From: Pseudomonas umsongensis
Lineage (GTDB): Bacteria; Pseudomonadota; Gammaproteobacteria; Pseudomonadales; Pseudomonadaceae
Direction: 5' to 3'
Assembly (NCBI RefSeq): GCF_002236105.1
Contig: NZ_NIWU01000001.1
Span: 1,550,001-1,614,000 of the forward strand
Length of the DNA stretch: 64,000 nt
Shown: one piece after another, positions 17,563 through 26,266 of the stretch
Position numbering within the stretch: position 1 is the first letter of the stretch
How the letters are laid out: every line of letters begins with the position of its first letter
Made by a program: the position numbers and the translations under genes
Notes under the pieces: model-generated
Database searches by the model: none
What the model was told of the DNA's origin: nothing
What the model saw: only the letters and a program-made list of their open reading frames with translations

Positions 17563-19295
17563 CGCAGGCACTTTCCAGTAGGTTGCAGGATCAGCGTGAG
17601 CTGGTTGTAGAGGTGGATGTCGGCGTACAGGGCGAAGAAGCGATTGAGCATTTCGCCGAACAGGCTGATGTCGCCCTCACCGCTGAAGCCGTTGGCATCC
17701 AGGGTGACTTCGATATCCACCCCGCGCAGCAGAAAGCCTCTTTCGAAGCGCTGGACCAGGTGGTGGCCGACCTCGACAATCGCCGCCAGGCGACGTCTGT
17801 TCAGCTCACAGCCCGTCCAGTCATACAACGCCAGCGTGCCGCGCAGCACTTCGGCATTGTCGAGCATCGGCAGGAAGTTCGACCCAAGATGACTCAGCAC
17901 CCGCCAGTGGAAGCGGTCGCGGTTGGGCGGATAGCACGGCAAGGTCGGCGCACACAAGTTGCGCACCCGCAAGTCGACCTGGATCGATTGCACCGGCGTA
18001 TCGAGCAAAGTTCCTTGCAGTGCCTTGCGCGGCAGTTGGCCGTGGGTGCCGGTCAAGCGCAGCGACAGGCTTTCGCTGCTGTCCAGCCGATCCTGATCGA
18101 AACCTGCGCCACCCAGGATCAGCCAAGTGTCATGCAGACCATTGGGGCCACGCTTGAGTCGTGTATGGAAATACCGCTCCGGCGCTTCATCACGCAACAT
18201 GCCGCCCTTGTGACGAAAGCTGGTGAATGGCATGTATTCATGGCGCACGGCGCTCTTCGAGCCGCTGACCCGATCCACCGAATAAATCTCCGTATGCCCG
18301 TCCTGCAAGCGCATGGGACGAAGCAGGTAATCTGTTTGCAGGGGCGCCAGGGTCATTGGGTCGGACTCAAGCGTGAACAGATTGATCACTGGCACGCAAT
18401 GCAGGCGAATGTGCTCGGCGCTCGGAATGAACGCCTGGGGCAACGGCTCGCGCAGCACCACCTCGAGTTCGAACCAGGGGGTATTCGGTGGCAGCTCCAG
18501 GCGCTCGAGCCCGCAGAGGGTCACGAACATGAACTTCTCGCGAAAGGTGAAATACTCCAGCAGCAACTGATAGCCACTGAAGGCACTGTCGCCCTTGGGC
18601 CACAGGCGATCCTCGTCACCGAATCCCTTGGGCGAAAAATGACCCTCCAGCAGAGAGCGGCCCGTCTGGTCAGGCAGGCGTACATACAAGGCTTGAGCGT
18701 TGAGGGTCAGCGCCTGATGCAGCGCACTGGCCAGCGCCGCATCGGCATTGAGGTACAACGGCAGGCGGCTCAGGTCGATCTCGCTGGCGTTGGCCATTGC
18801 ACCGCAGGCAAAACGCAGTCTCAGCAGCGAGCGACCGTCCGGTTCATGGGCCACCTGCACGCGCTCCAGGGCTAGCGGCTGCAATGTCAGGCCTTGGGTG
18901 GTGGTATAGCGGCAACGGGTGCGCAATGGTCCGATGGGTTGCGACAGCACTTCAAAACCGCTGCCGATGTGCTCGCTGCGCTTCATCTGCGCGAGCTCGG
19001 GCAGCAACTCGACAATCGAGAGCGACGGTATGGTGCGCAGGTAATGTGGCCAGAGCAGGCTGACCAGTCCTTCGGTCAGCTCCGGCAGGTCATCGTCGAG
19101 CTTTTCGCGCAACCGCCCCATCAGGAAGGCAAACCCTTCAAACAGCCGCTCCACATACGGGTCGCGCGCGCCCGACTTGTCGAGGTTCAGTTGGGCCGCC
19201 CGGTCGGGATAAGCCTCTGCGAACTCCTTGCCAGCCTCGCGCAGGTAGCGCATTTCGGCCTCGAAATACTGCAATGTCAGATTGTCGATGCTCAA
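17526..19295 (-). CDS. tssF: TssF, T6SS baseplate protein
   Basis: About 589 residues. The family signature is immediate: LQYFEAEMRYLREAGKEFAEAYPD, then DPYVERLFEGFAFLMGRLREKLDDDLPELTEGLVSLLWPHYLRTIPSLSIVEL. The C-terminus holds the conserved PTLPCYPPNRDRFHWRVLSHLGSNFL. TssF pairs with TssG and TssE in the baseplate wedge. I favour the TTG at 19295 as start because AGGA lies seven bases before it; another TTG at 19313 would add six residues and has no such site. tssA ends 24 bp upstream. No ATG is available before the conserved region, so a non-ATG start seems real. Confidence 0.92.
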   Translation of the reverse strand: MSIDNLTLQYFEAEMRYLREAGKEFAEAYPDRAAQLNLDKSGARDPYVERLFEGFAFLMGRLREKLDDDLPELTEGLVSLLWPHYLRTIPSLSIVELLPELAQMKRSEHIGSGFEVLSQPIGPLRTRCRYTTTQGLTLQPLALERVQVAHEPDGRSLLRLRFACGAMANASEIDLSRLPLYLNADAALASALHQALTLNAQALYVRLPDQTGRSLLEGHFSPKGFGDEDRLWPKGDSAFSGYQLLLEYFTFREKFMFVTLCGLERLELPPNTPWFELEVVLREPLPQAFIPSAEHIRLHCVPVINLFTLESDPMTLAPLQTDYLLRPMRLQDGHTEIYSVDRVSGSKSAVRHEYMPFTSFRHKGGMLRDEAPERYFHTRLKRGPNGLHDTWLILGGAGFDQDRLDSSESLSLRLTGTHGQLPRKALQGTLLDTPVQSIQVDLRVRNLCAPTLPCYPPNRDRFHWRVLSHLGSNFLPMLDNAEVLRGTLALYDWTGCELNRRRLAAIVEVGHHLVQRFERGFLLRGVDIEVTLDANGFSGEGDISLFGEMLNRFFALYADIHLYNQLTLILQPTGKCLRWNENHSQRIPG

Positions 19296-19319
19296 AGTTA
19301 GAATCCTGATCAATGAGGT

Positions 19320-20906
19320 TTAGCCACAGAGCACTGCGGCACGTACCGGGTCGACTGCCACCAGCGCTGCCAGCAGCGCCTCCATGCGCCGGGTCAGGCT
19401 GGGCTTGTCCGCGTCATTGCGTTGAACCTTCAGGCGCAACAGCTTGAGCAGGCGCGCCTTGACCTCGAAACTCAGCTCCGTTTCCCATTCGGCCAACCCA
19501 TGACGTTGTCCACTGGCATCCAGTTCGCCGAGCAGGTGAATGGCCAGTTCGCTCTTGCCGTATTGCTCGGCCACCCGCGCCATCAACAGGCGCAACAACC
19601 AGCGTTGGCGGCCGGTATGGATGCCCGGACGCGCGGCCAGCCAGGCCAATGAGTGCTCGACGCCATCGCTGTCGGCCTGGGCCAGCGCTTCGCCTTCCAA
19701 TGACAGGATCCCGGGGTCCTCGCCGGTTGCGGCAACGGTCGGCGCCGGTAGCCATTGCTGAGGCCGATTGCCACAGACGTGCTGGCTGATCCACTCGCGT
19801 GTCACCTCGTCCGCCAAGGGCGAGCCATCGTTCCAGCACAACGCCTCCAGCCCCGGCAAGCGCTCGAGGAACATGCCCAGGTCGCGCTTGGCAATGTCGG
19901 CCCAGCTGTCCTGTGGCGCGGGTTGTTTGATCAGTGCCTGGTACAGGTACCACTGCAAATCCAGCCAGAAATGGTTCACACCCTCGGCGTAGATCCGCTC
20001 CACCAGATCCAACAGTTCATTGAAGCTCTGTTGCAGGTGCAGGCGCTTGAGTTGTGCGCGGTATTCGCCACGGGGGGGTGCCAGGCGCGTCTTGCCACTG
20101 GCGTCCTGCAGTGGTGCTGCATGCACGGTATCCCAGCGCAGGCTTTTCATCAGGCGATGAGCCGCCAACCAACCCTGGGATTGTTCGCGCAAATAACCTG
20201 CCAACGCTCGACCGCTGTCCAGCAAATCGCGCCCGGATCTGATGACCGTCGCGTCGGGGGCAGCCGCTCGCGCGTTCGTCTCGTGGCTGGCGCTGTTCTG
20301 CGGTACCAGCGCGTCGACCCCGCCCGATTGCGCCAGCCGCGCAGACAACGCGGCATATAGCGCGCCGAGGTCGGGACGCTGATCCTGGGGCCAGGCGGCC
20401 AACTCACGCTCCAGCCAGGCCAGCGCCGCAACCGTGCGCTCGGCTTCGTCCCTGACCACCTCGGGGTAGCGCGACAGAGTATCGAGCACCTTGCTGCTCG
20501 CCAGCCACTCCAGCGCCATTTTCCGGCTGTGGGGACGCGCGGGCAGCACCAGGGCGGCATAGCGTTCCAGCAATGCGGCCAACAGGTTCAGGCCGTCGGC
20601 CAAGCCTGCTTCGCCATCCCTGTGCAAGCGTGCCCATATGTAATACGTGACTACCCGCAGATCCTTGGACGATCCGGCAAGCAGCGTCTGCGCCAGGTGA
20701 ATGACCTGTTCGATATCGGCCCCGGACAGTTTGTTGACCTCCTCACGCATGCGTTGGAAGTCATCGTCGCAGGCCGGGTCTTCGCCTACGGGCAAGTCCG
20801 CGTTGATGGGCTGCAACCAGGATTGCCAGTGCGCTGCCTGCGCTCGGGCAAGGCCCAAGGCATCGCGCGCTCCCAGGCAACGTTCGATCAATCGCTCCAG
20901 GCTCAT
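19320..20906 (-). CDS. tssA: TssA, T6SS assembly cap/initiator protein
   Basis: 528 residues. The N-terminal ImpA_N domain is clear (PINADLPVGEDPACDDDFQRMREEVNKLSGADIEQVIHLAQTLL, then LRVVTYYIWARLHRDGEAGLADGLNLLAALLERY). The C-terminal part resembles the VasJ-type extension (LPGLEALCWNDGSPLADEVTREWI and ARPGIHTGRQRWLLRLLMARVAEQYGKSELAIHLLGELD). TssA proteins of this class prime sheath assembly and may cap the distal sheath end. The start overlaps the tssM stop by four bases (ATGA). Length is normal for long TssA types. Which TssA subclass it belongs to would need comparison. Confidence 0.9.
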   Translation of the reverse strand: MSLERLIERCLGARDALGLARAQAAHWQSWLQPINADLPVGEDPACDDDFQRMREEVNKLSGADIEQVIHLAQTLLAGSSKDLRVVTYYIWARLHRDGEAGLADGLNLLAALLERYAALVLPARPHSRKMALEWLASSKVLDTLSRYPEVVRDEAERTVAALAWLERELAAWPQDQRPDLGALYAALSARLAQSGGVDALVPQNSASHETNARAAAPDATVIRSGRDLLDSGRALAGYLREQSQGWLAAHRLMKSLRWDTVHAAPLQDASGKTRLAPPRGEYRAQLKRLHLQQSFNELLDLVERIYAEGVNHFWLDLQWYLYQALIKQPAPQDSWADIAKRDLGMFLERLPGLEALCWNDGSPLADEVTREWISQHVCGNRPQQWLPAPTVAATGEDPGILSLEGEALAQADSDGVEHSLAWLAARPGIHTGRQRWLLRLLMARVAEQYGKSELAIHLLGELDASGQRHGLAEWETELSFEVKARLLKLLRLKVQRNDADKPSLTRRMEALLAALVAVDPVRAAVLCG

Positions 20907-23900
20907 TCAAACCTCCCGTTCATTGCATAGGGCACAGCTTTCTCGTCCTTGCCGAGAAAAATCTGCGTCGGCAACTTAAAGCCACGCAACTTCAGCAACG
21001 CCAACGGCCCCGCCCCCAGTTCGGTGCGTAAATACCAGGTCAGGCCAATCCCATCCGGCGCCTTGAGCACCACACGAAAACGGCTGTCGCCGTCGTCCAG
21101 CGGCGTGACCTGGGCTTGTTCCAGCAGGCGGATCAGGCCCCAGGTGCCCGCGTAGTCGCCGAACAGCCGTTCGTTGGCCTGCACGCTGGTCCAGGTCAGG
21201 CTCGCGCCGGGGTATTGGCTGCGACCGGGCCAGTTGAAGCGCTGCCAGCTTTCCTTCTGGTTGAAGTACTCGTGTTTCTCGCCGTTGAGGGTGAAGGTGG
21301 TTTGCACCACGTCGCGCACCGGTTTGCCTTGCAACTCGAAGCTCAGGCCCATGCCTCCGTCGGTAAACAGCACGTCGGCCAGGTGGCTGAGCTGGTTGAT
21401 CGCCGTGAGAAACTGCGGATTGAAACGCAGGCCCTGGCTGTGCTGGGCGTCGGCCACCCAGCGGCTGCCCTCCTTGCGCAGCAAGCCGCCCAGTTCGCGC
21501 TGCAGGAATTGCTCAAGGCGGCCGGAGTCGGCGCGGATCATCTGCCCGAGCATCGGCAGCGAGGCGTCGCTGGCGGTGACCGCGAAGGGGTAGCGCCCGG
21601 TGAACGCTTCGTGCCATTCGCTGACGATCGCCCGTTGCCACTGGCGGTTGAGGCTGCTGGCCGAGGGTTGCAGGACCCGCTGCCAGGCCTGCTCCAGTGG
21701 CTGCACGAACAGGGTCTGGCCGATACCGCCCCACTCCGCCCCGAGGCTGGCGGCGAGCTGGCTGCCGTAGGCGCGGGTGTCGGTGAGGTCGATGCTTTTG
21801 CCCTGGAACACCGTCTGCGCCAGGGTCTGGGTCATGTCCTGCGGGTCGGCGGCGTGGTTCACCTGTTGCAGGGTCAGGCGGGTGCGCGTGACCTGGTTGA
21901 GGAAGGCTTGCAGGCTCAGGCGCTCGTTATCGCTCTGGCCTTCGGGGGTCTTGCCGAGCAGGGCCAGCAGCGGACCGAAGGTGGCGTCCAAGGGGCCTTT
22001 GGGCCCCTGCTGCGCCTGCTCGATCAACGGCGCCGGCGCCTGGGCGATCAGCTTTTGTGCCGAGTTGATCAGCGAGTCGGCCAACGCCTGGCTGCGGGTG
22101 CCGGCCTGGCCCTGGTAGGCCAGGGTGTTCATCAGCGCGATCAGCGGCGACTGGCGCACGTCGCTCATCAGGGTCAACTGGTCGACCACCTCGCCCAGGC
22201 TGTTGGCCGGCTGCCAGCGCAGGCGATTGAGGAACTTCAGCCAGGCGCTGGCGTAGTCCTGGAAGTAGCGCCGGGTCAGGCGTTCGCGCAGCATGTCCGG
22301 GGTCAACTCGGCGGCGATGTCGCCCGGCCGGTCGCTGAGCACCCAGTCGATTTCCTCACGCCGCGCCTCGGCGACGGCCTCGATCGCCGGGCGCACCTGG
22401 CCCTCCCAGGCCTGGCGGGTAAACACCCCCGGCACGCTGGCCGGGCTGACGATCAACGCTCGCGCCTCGGTGTCGCCGACCATCTGCGCCAGATTTAACG
22501 CCGGGTAATGATTGGCCGAGGCGTCGAGCACCTGGCGGTACAGACTGGCTTCGGCATTGCGCTGACCCAACTGGCCGAGCAGCAGCTGGCGCACCTGGGC
22601 CACCAGCTGAGGGTCGGCTGCGATCCCCCACTGCGGATGCGCCGCCAGCTGCTCGCCATAGAACTGCCAGAGCAGCGGCGACAGACCGTGCCACAGCCCC
22701 GGCGAAACCCCGTCGGCGCTCGGTTCGAGCGAGCCCATCACTTTGACCAGAAAACTCGCATCGGCTTTTTCCGGCCGCGCCAGCATCAGGTAAGCCTTGA
22801 GTTGTTCGTAGGCCTGGGGCGCGCGCTTGAGGCGTTCGGGGCTGTCGGCGGGCAACTTGATCAGGGCAGTGAGTTGTTGTTGCAGGCTGGCCATGGCCGG
22901 GTCGCGCAGCAGGCGCTGGTTGGCCTCGACGTAGGCGGGCCAGAGCAGTTGCAGGAGTTCTGTGTTCTTGTTCAGGCCGAAGCGCTGGTACCAAGGCGTG
23001 CCGTGGGTGGCGCGGTAATCCAGGCGGCCGAGTTCGCGGGTCAGTTCGTTGAGGGCGAGGAATTGTTCGTCGCGGGTGGCTGAGTGTTGCAAGGTCGCCA
23101 GGGAGGTTTGCACCTGGGCGATGTGTACGCGGTTGCTGACGAAGGACAGCAGCAGGCCGGCGCCCCAGGCCAGAGTCAGGGCGAGCATCAGGGTTTGCGC
23201 GATGCGGGTCGCGGGCCAGCCGAGGCGACGCGGGCGCGATTTTTGATCGCCGAGCACGCCGTGCCACACCGGCGCTACCGACCAGAAATGATCGCGGTCA
23301 TGGGGATCCGCCGCCACCGCCGGTAATGGCAGACTGAACCACAGCCCGTGCAACGGCACGCCCCCGGCAAACTCACCGAGCAACGGTGCCAGCGCCTGCC
23401 GCCAGCGGGGAATGCCCTCGACTTGCAAATCACGGGACAGGCGCAGCAAAAAGTCATGCGGTATCTGTCCGCGCATCTGCTCCAGACCCTCCTGACGCAA
23501 GGGCTCGAGCAATTGATTCAGGCGGCTCTCCAACTCCACCGCGGTGAAGTCGGCGGGCAACGCGCAACCCACCGCCTGCGTCTGACGTGTGCGCTGCTCC
23601 CAAACAGTGTCGCAGACCTGCCACAGGTGCAACGGCAACTGCCAATGCAGGGTCCGGGCCAGATCGCGCAGGCGCCGCAGGCTGTCGCCCAGTGTTGCGG
23701 CGTCGGTGGATTGTGGCTTATTCAACGCCCAGACCACGCCATCGAGGGCGCGCCAGCGGCTCAAGCCCTGCCATTGGCTGAACAGGGTTGGCGACTGTAC
23801 GCTGCCACCATGGAGCAGCACGGTGTCCTGCCCATGCAGGAACTGTCGGGTGGTCAGTCCGGGGGCGATGGCCTCGATCTGTTCGGGTTCGCCGACGACC

Positions 23901-24268
23901 AGGAGCAGGCGGACTTTGAAGCGCCAGAAAGGGCCATAGTGCTTGCGCAATTCTGCGAGTGCCTTTGCGCACTCGTCTGGTGGACTAGTCTCGGTATTCG
24001 GCAAGGGCAGCAGAGGCTGACTGCCCATCACCAGCTTGTGAATCCCTTTCTTCAGGACCAACCAGATCGAGACTGCCAGGCTAAAAAGCAGTGCCCAGCA
24101 CATCAGTCCTTTGAGCAGCAGATCCACCCACATGGCTTGGCTGACCGGGCCGCGCCCTGTCCAAATCCACCAGGCCACGCCACCCACCGTGACCACTACA
24201 GCCACGATCAGCGCCAGCAACAGCGCCGTCGGCCAGGAAGATATTCTTGGAGCTTCAACTATCTGCAT
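20903..24268 (-). CDS. tssM: TssM (IcmF), T6SS inner-membrane scaffold lacking a recognisable Walker A motif
   Basis: 1121 residues from ATG 24268, which has GTGGAA about six bases upstream and overlaps the preceding gene by 14 bp; the longer frame is coding sequence of that gene. Two N-terminal membrane helices (ALLLALIVAVVVTVGGVAWWI and CWALLFSLAVSIWLVL) bracket the start, and a third near residue 385 leads to the periplasmic domain. The C-terminal beta domain (YPGASLTWTSVQANERLFGDYAGTWGLIRLLEQA) binds TssJ. Where most TssM proteins carry GPPGSGKT, this one reads VVGEPEQIEAIAPG, and the Walker B-like region reads VLLHGG. It is therefore probably NTPase-dead. Confidence 0.95.
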   Translation of the reverse strand: MQIVEAPRISSWPTALLLALIVAVVVTVGGVAWWIWTGRGPVSQAMWVDLLLKGLMCWALLFSLAVSIWLVLKKGIHKLVMGSQPLLPLPNTETSPPDECAKALAELRKHYGPFWRFKVRLLLVVGEPEQIEAIAPGLTTRQFLHGQDTVLLHGGSVQSPTLFSQWQGLSRWRALDGVVWALNKPQSTDAATLGDSLRRLRDLARTLHWQLPLHLWQVCDTVWEQRTRQTQAVGCALPADFTAVELESRLNQLLEPLRQEGLEQMRGQIPHDFLLRLSRDLQVEGIPRWRQALAPLLGEFAGGVPLHGLWFSLPLPAVAADPHDRDHFWSVAPVWHGVLGDQKSRPRRLGWPATRIAQTLMLALTLAWGAGLLLSFVSNRVHIAQVQTSLATLQHSATRDEQFLALNELTRELGRLDYRATHGTPWYQRFGLNKNTELLQLLWPAYVEANQRLLRDPAMASLQQQLTALIKLPADSPERLKRAPQAYEQLKAYLMLARPEKADASFLVKVMGSLEPSADGVSPGLWHGLSPLLWQFYGEQLAAHPQWGIAADPQLVAQVRQLLLGQLGQRNAEASLYRQVLDASANHYPALNLAQMVGDTEARALIVSPASVPGVFTRQAWEGQVRPAIEAVAEARREEIDWVLSDRPGDIAAELTPDMLRERLTRRYFQDYASAWLKFLNRLRWQPANSLGEVVDQLTLMSDVRQSPLIALMNTLAYQGQAGTRSQALADSLINSAQKLIAQAPAPLIEQAQQGPKGPLDATFGPLLALLGKTPEGQSDNERLSLQAFLNQVTRTRLTLQQVNHAADPQDMTQTLAQTVFQGKSIDLTDTRAYGSQLAASLGAEWGGIGQTLFVQPLEQAWQRVLQPSASSLNRQWQRAIVSEWHEAFTGRYPFAVTASDASLPMLGQMIRADSGRLEQFLQRELGGLLRKEGSRWVADAQHSQGLRFNPQFLTAINQLSHLADVLFTDGGMGLSFELQGKPVRDVVQTTFTLNGEKHEYFNQKESWQRFNWPGRSQYPGASLTWTSVQANERLFGDYAGTWGLIRLLEQAQVTPLDDGDSRFRVVLKAPDGIGLTWYLRTELGAGPLALLKLRGFKLPTQIFLGKDEKAVPYAMNGRFE

Positions 24269-25427
24269 GATCGGATTCCACAATGCCCAGGGCCAGGGTG
24301 TGTTGAGGGTCATTCGCCAACCAGGCACACGGCACGCCATGCTGCTCGGCATACCAGGCAGCCAGGGTCTGCACGATCATTGCCTCAAGGTTTTGCAGCG
24401 CGCCAAAGTTGGCGTCTTGCAGGTGTTGGCGGGTGTTCCAATCCAGGACAGACAGCGGCGGCATGTCGGGTTGAGAGAACGACACGCATACCGGCGCGGA
24501 AGACTTCAGCTCGCTTTGTTGCGACACTCGCTCGGCTACCGACGCCAAGCTCTCGGCATCAGCCGCGAACCATTCCCCGCGAGACAAGCGCACCCGACCT
24601 CGCGGACCGAGCCACCACAACACGGCAGCCTCGCCCGCGGGCATGTGACTCTGTGCCTCGGGCGGCGAAGAGTGGCAACCGGCACAAAGAATGCGGAGAT
24701 CCCAGGGTGCCCCGTGCAGCCGATCAATGATCGCGTCAAGGCTCTGCATGCCTTGCCAAGGCTCGGGTTGTTCGGGCAACTGGATTTGCGGACAGCACTG
24801 CCTCATCTGTTCGACAAAGGCTTGCCAGGCGTCCAGTGAACCTTGCCAGTAACAACACACTGGCTGCACCACGTCGGGTTCCGTACGCTGCTCGTTCCAT
24901 TGCAGGGCCAGCAACGTCGCCAGATGCCGTTCGCGCTCGGCGACATCGCGTCCAAGTACCTGGAGCAGTCGAATCGCCGGGCCCTCGGGCGTCTCCTCTG
25001 GCACTGGGGGTTGATGCTCAGGACTGAACAGGCTTTGACGGTGTTCGGGGGAACTGCAGGCGGCGCCCAACAGCACCGATTCGATCAACCCGACCTTCTG
25101 GCGATGGTGGGTCCACCAGGTGTGCTGAACCCGCGTGGCTGCATTGGCATGATATCGCGCGATATGCCAGTTGAAACGGTAGTACAACACGCGCAACAGC
25201 AGTGCCAGCAACCACAACACTGCCACGCCAATCATCACACCCCAGACGGTGAAAACGTCCAGCAAAAATCGCAAAATACTCCAGTTACTACTTCCATCTT
25301 CGACCGACTCCAACAGATCGGCGCCTACAAACACCAAACCCAACAGTGCTGCCCCGTTAACCAGCCATCGCTTGTAGTTGGGTCGTTGCGCCTGGGGATA
25401 GGGGGTATACTCGGGAGCCACTTTCAT
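24255..25427 (-). CDS. T6SS-associated membrane protein of unknown function
   Basis: 390 residues from ATG 25427. Two hydrophobic helices lie near the N-terminus (WLVNGAALLGLVFVGADLL and VWGVMIGVAVLWLLALLLRVLYY), followed by a cytosolic region of about 300 residues with several cysteines (CCYWQGS, RQCCPQIQ, ILCAGCHSS) and a patch GEAAVLWWLGPRGRVRL. No catalytic motif is evident. Its start overlaps the stop of a 43-codon frame by ATGA, and its end overlaps tssM by 14 bp, so it is embedded in the T6SS operon and probably cooperates with TssM. Similar proteins next to tssM are common in this locus type as I know it, but have no settled role. Confidence 0.75.
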   Translation of the reverse strand: MKVAPEYTPYPQAQRPNYKRWLVNGAALLGLVFVGADLLESVEDGSSNWSILRFLLDVFTVWGVMIGVAVLWLLALLLRVLYYRFNWHIARYHANAATRVQHTWWTHHRQKVGLIESVLLGAACSSPEHRQSLFSPEHQPPVPEETPEGPAIRLLQVLGRDVAERERHLATLLALQWNEQRTEPDVVQPVCCYWQGSLDAWQAFVEQMRQCCPQIQLPEQPEPWQGMQSLDAIIDRLHGAPWDLRILCAGCHSSPPEAQSHMPAGEAAVLWWLGPRGRVRLSRGEWFAADAESLASVAERVSQQSELKSSAPVCVSFSQPDMPPLSVLDWNTRQHLQDANFGALQNLEAMIVQTLAAWYAEQHGVPCAWLANDPQHTLALGIVESDHADS

Positions 25428-25555
25428 GAGGCCACCCACGTGTCGGCGCACTGCAACTGACGCAGCAGTGACGATCCTTGATTAGTGCATTGTTTGGTCA
25501 ACTGACTGGCTGCAGTGCAGCCCATTCGCCCTTCGGCGTATTTCACTTCGGACAT
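25424..25555 (-). CDS. 43-codon relic frame starting like Tle1
   Basis: ATG 25555 lies inside the last codons of DUF3304 copy 1 (13-bp overlap) exactly as the tle1 start lies inside DUF3304 copy 3. The product begins MSEVK, as the full Tle1 does, and then shares nothing clear beyond AEGR; it has four cysteines and no membrane segment. Its stop overlaps the start of the next T6SS gene by ATGA. I read it as the scar of a deleted effector gene kept open so that translation continues into the downstream genes. A functional micropeptide cannot be ruled out. Confidence 0.5.
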   Translation of the reverse strand: MSEVKYAEGRMGCTAASQLTKQCTNQGSSLLRQLQCADTWVAS

Positions 25556-26115
25556 GACTGTGGCTCCGGTAAATGCAACGGGGTCTTGATCGGGTATTCG
25601 GGGCTGCCGTAGGCGTAGCAGGAGGTGGTGACTTGCAGTTCTTCGCAGGGCAGGAAGTGCACGGTGAGGCCGCAGACTTTTTGGCCGGTGTAGTCAGGGA
25701 CTGGTACGACTTTGCTGTGTTGGCGTTTTTGTGAGTCAATTCTGTCGAGCCAGGCGTAATATTTGTCCCTATCAGCAAAGCCGGGGAAACCTGCTGAACT
25801 TCCTTCTCCAGTCTCCCAATCAACACGCACTGTCATCCCCGGTTGCCAGCGTGCCGGCGCAATGAAGCAACAGCTGCCCCCTCCACCTTGATAAGGACCG
25901 ATGATGTCGATGCCGGAGCGGCCATCGACACTGAAATGGTTGATTGCCCAGTGAGTGTGATTGATGGCTTCGAGAGTGCTGGCCTGAGCGCCTTGAACAA
26001 GTAGGCTGCCAACCAGAATGGCGACGACAACGGCCCGTTCGCGCCATGGGCTGGCTTTGAGCTCGGGCCTGCGGTCCTGTACCACGCCTCGAAACAAAGG
26101 TTCACGCCGATGCAT
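25543..26115 (-). CDS. DUF3304 protein, copy 1 (orphan immunity candidate)
   Basis: 190 residues. A long N-terminal region (MHRREPLF...) precedes a hydrophobic export signal (RAVVVAILVGSLLVQGAQAS), then the DUF3304 domain: INHTHWAINHFSVDGRSG, IIGPYQGGGGSCC, a positively charged middle, and a C-terminal region with VCGLTVHFLPC and SCYAYGSPEYPIK. The paired cysteines suggest disulfides in the periplasm. DUF3304 genes sit beside Tle1 phospholipases, so a Tli-type immunity role is likely by context. Its start overlaps the 54-codon mini-Tle1 frame by 14 bp. No full effector remains next to it, so it would be an orphan immunity gene against related strains. Confidence 0.78.
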   Translation of the reverse strand: MHRREPLFRGVVQDRRPELKASPWRERAVVVAILVGSLLVQGAQASTLEAINHTHWAINHFSVDGRSGIDIIGPYQGGGGSCCFIAPARWQPGMTVRVDWETGEGSSAGFPGFADRDKYYAWLDRIDSQKRQHSKVVPVPDYTGQKVCGLTVHFLPCEELQVTTSCYAYGSPEYPIKTPLHLPEPQSCPK

Positions 26116-26266
26116 TTTTCACCTCATCAGCCTGGGCATGGAACGCTTCCCACAGCGCTTCGATGTCTGGCATGGCCTGGGCCAGGTGCTCAGCGTCCAG
26201 CACCACGAGGACCTCGACCGGAAACGCTGGCAGGTACCAAAGCGAAGCGTGTTTCACTTCGGACAT
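26102..26266 (-). pseudogene. Internally deleted tle1 (54 codons, open frame)
   Basis: ATG 26266 opens a frame whose first ~18 residues match the N-terminus of the full Tle1 at 29041 (MSEVKHA-LWY-PAFP) with about three differences. Its last 34 match the Tle1 C-terminus (VVLDAEHLAQAM...EVKNASA) with about four. The ~716 residues between, including the lipase centre, are gone. The join is in frame, and the 13-bp overlap with DUF3304 copy 2 upstream and the 14-bp overlap with copy 1 downstream are unchanged. It cannot be an active phospholipase. The frame being open despite several substitutions suggests that it is translated, perhaps only to couple its neighbours. Confidence 0.85.
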
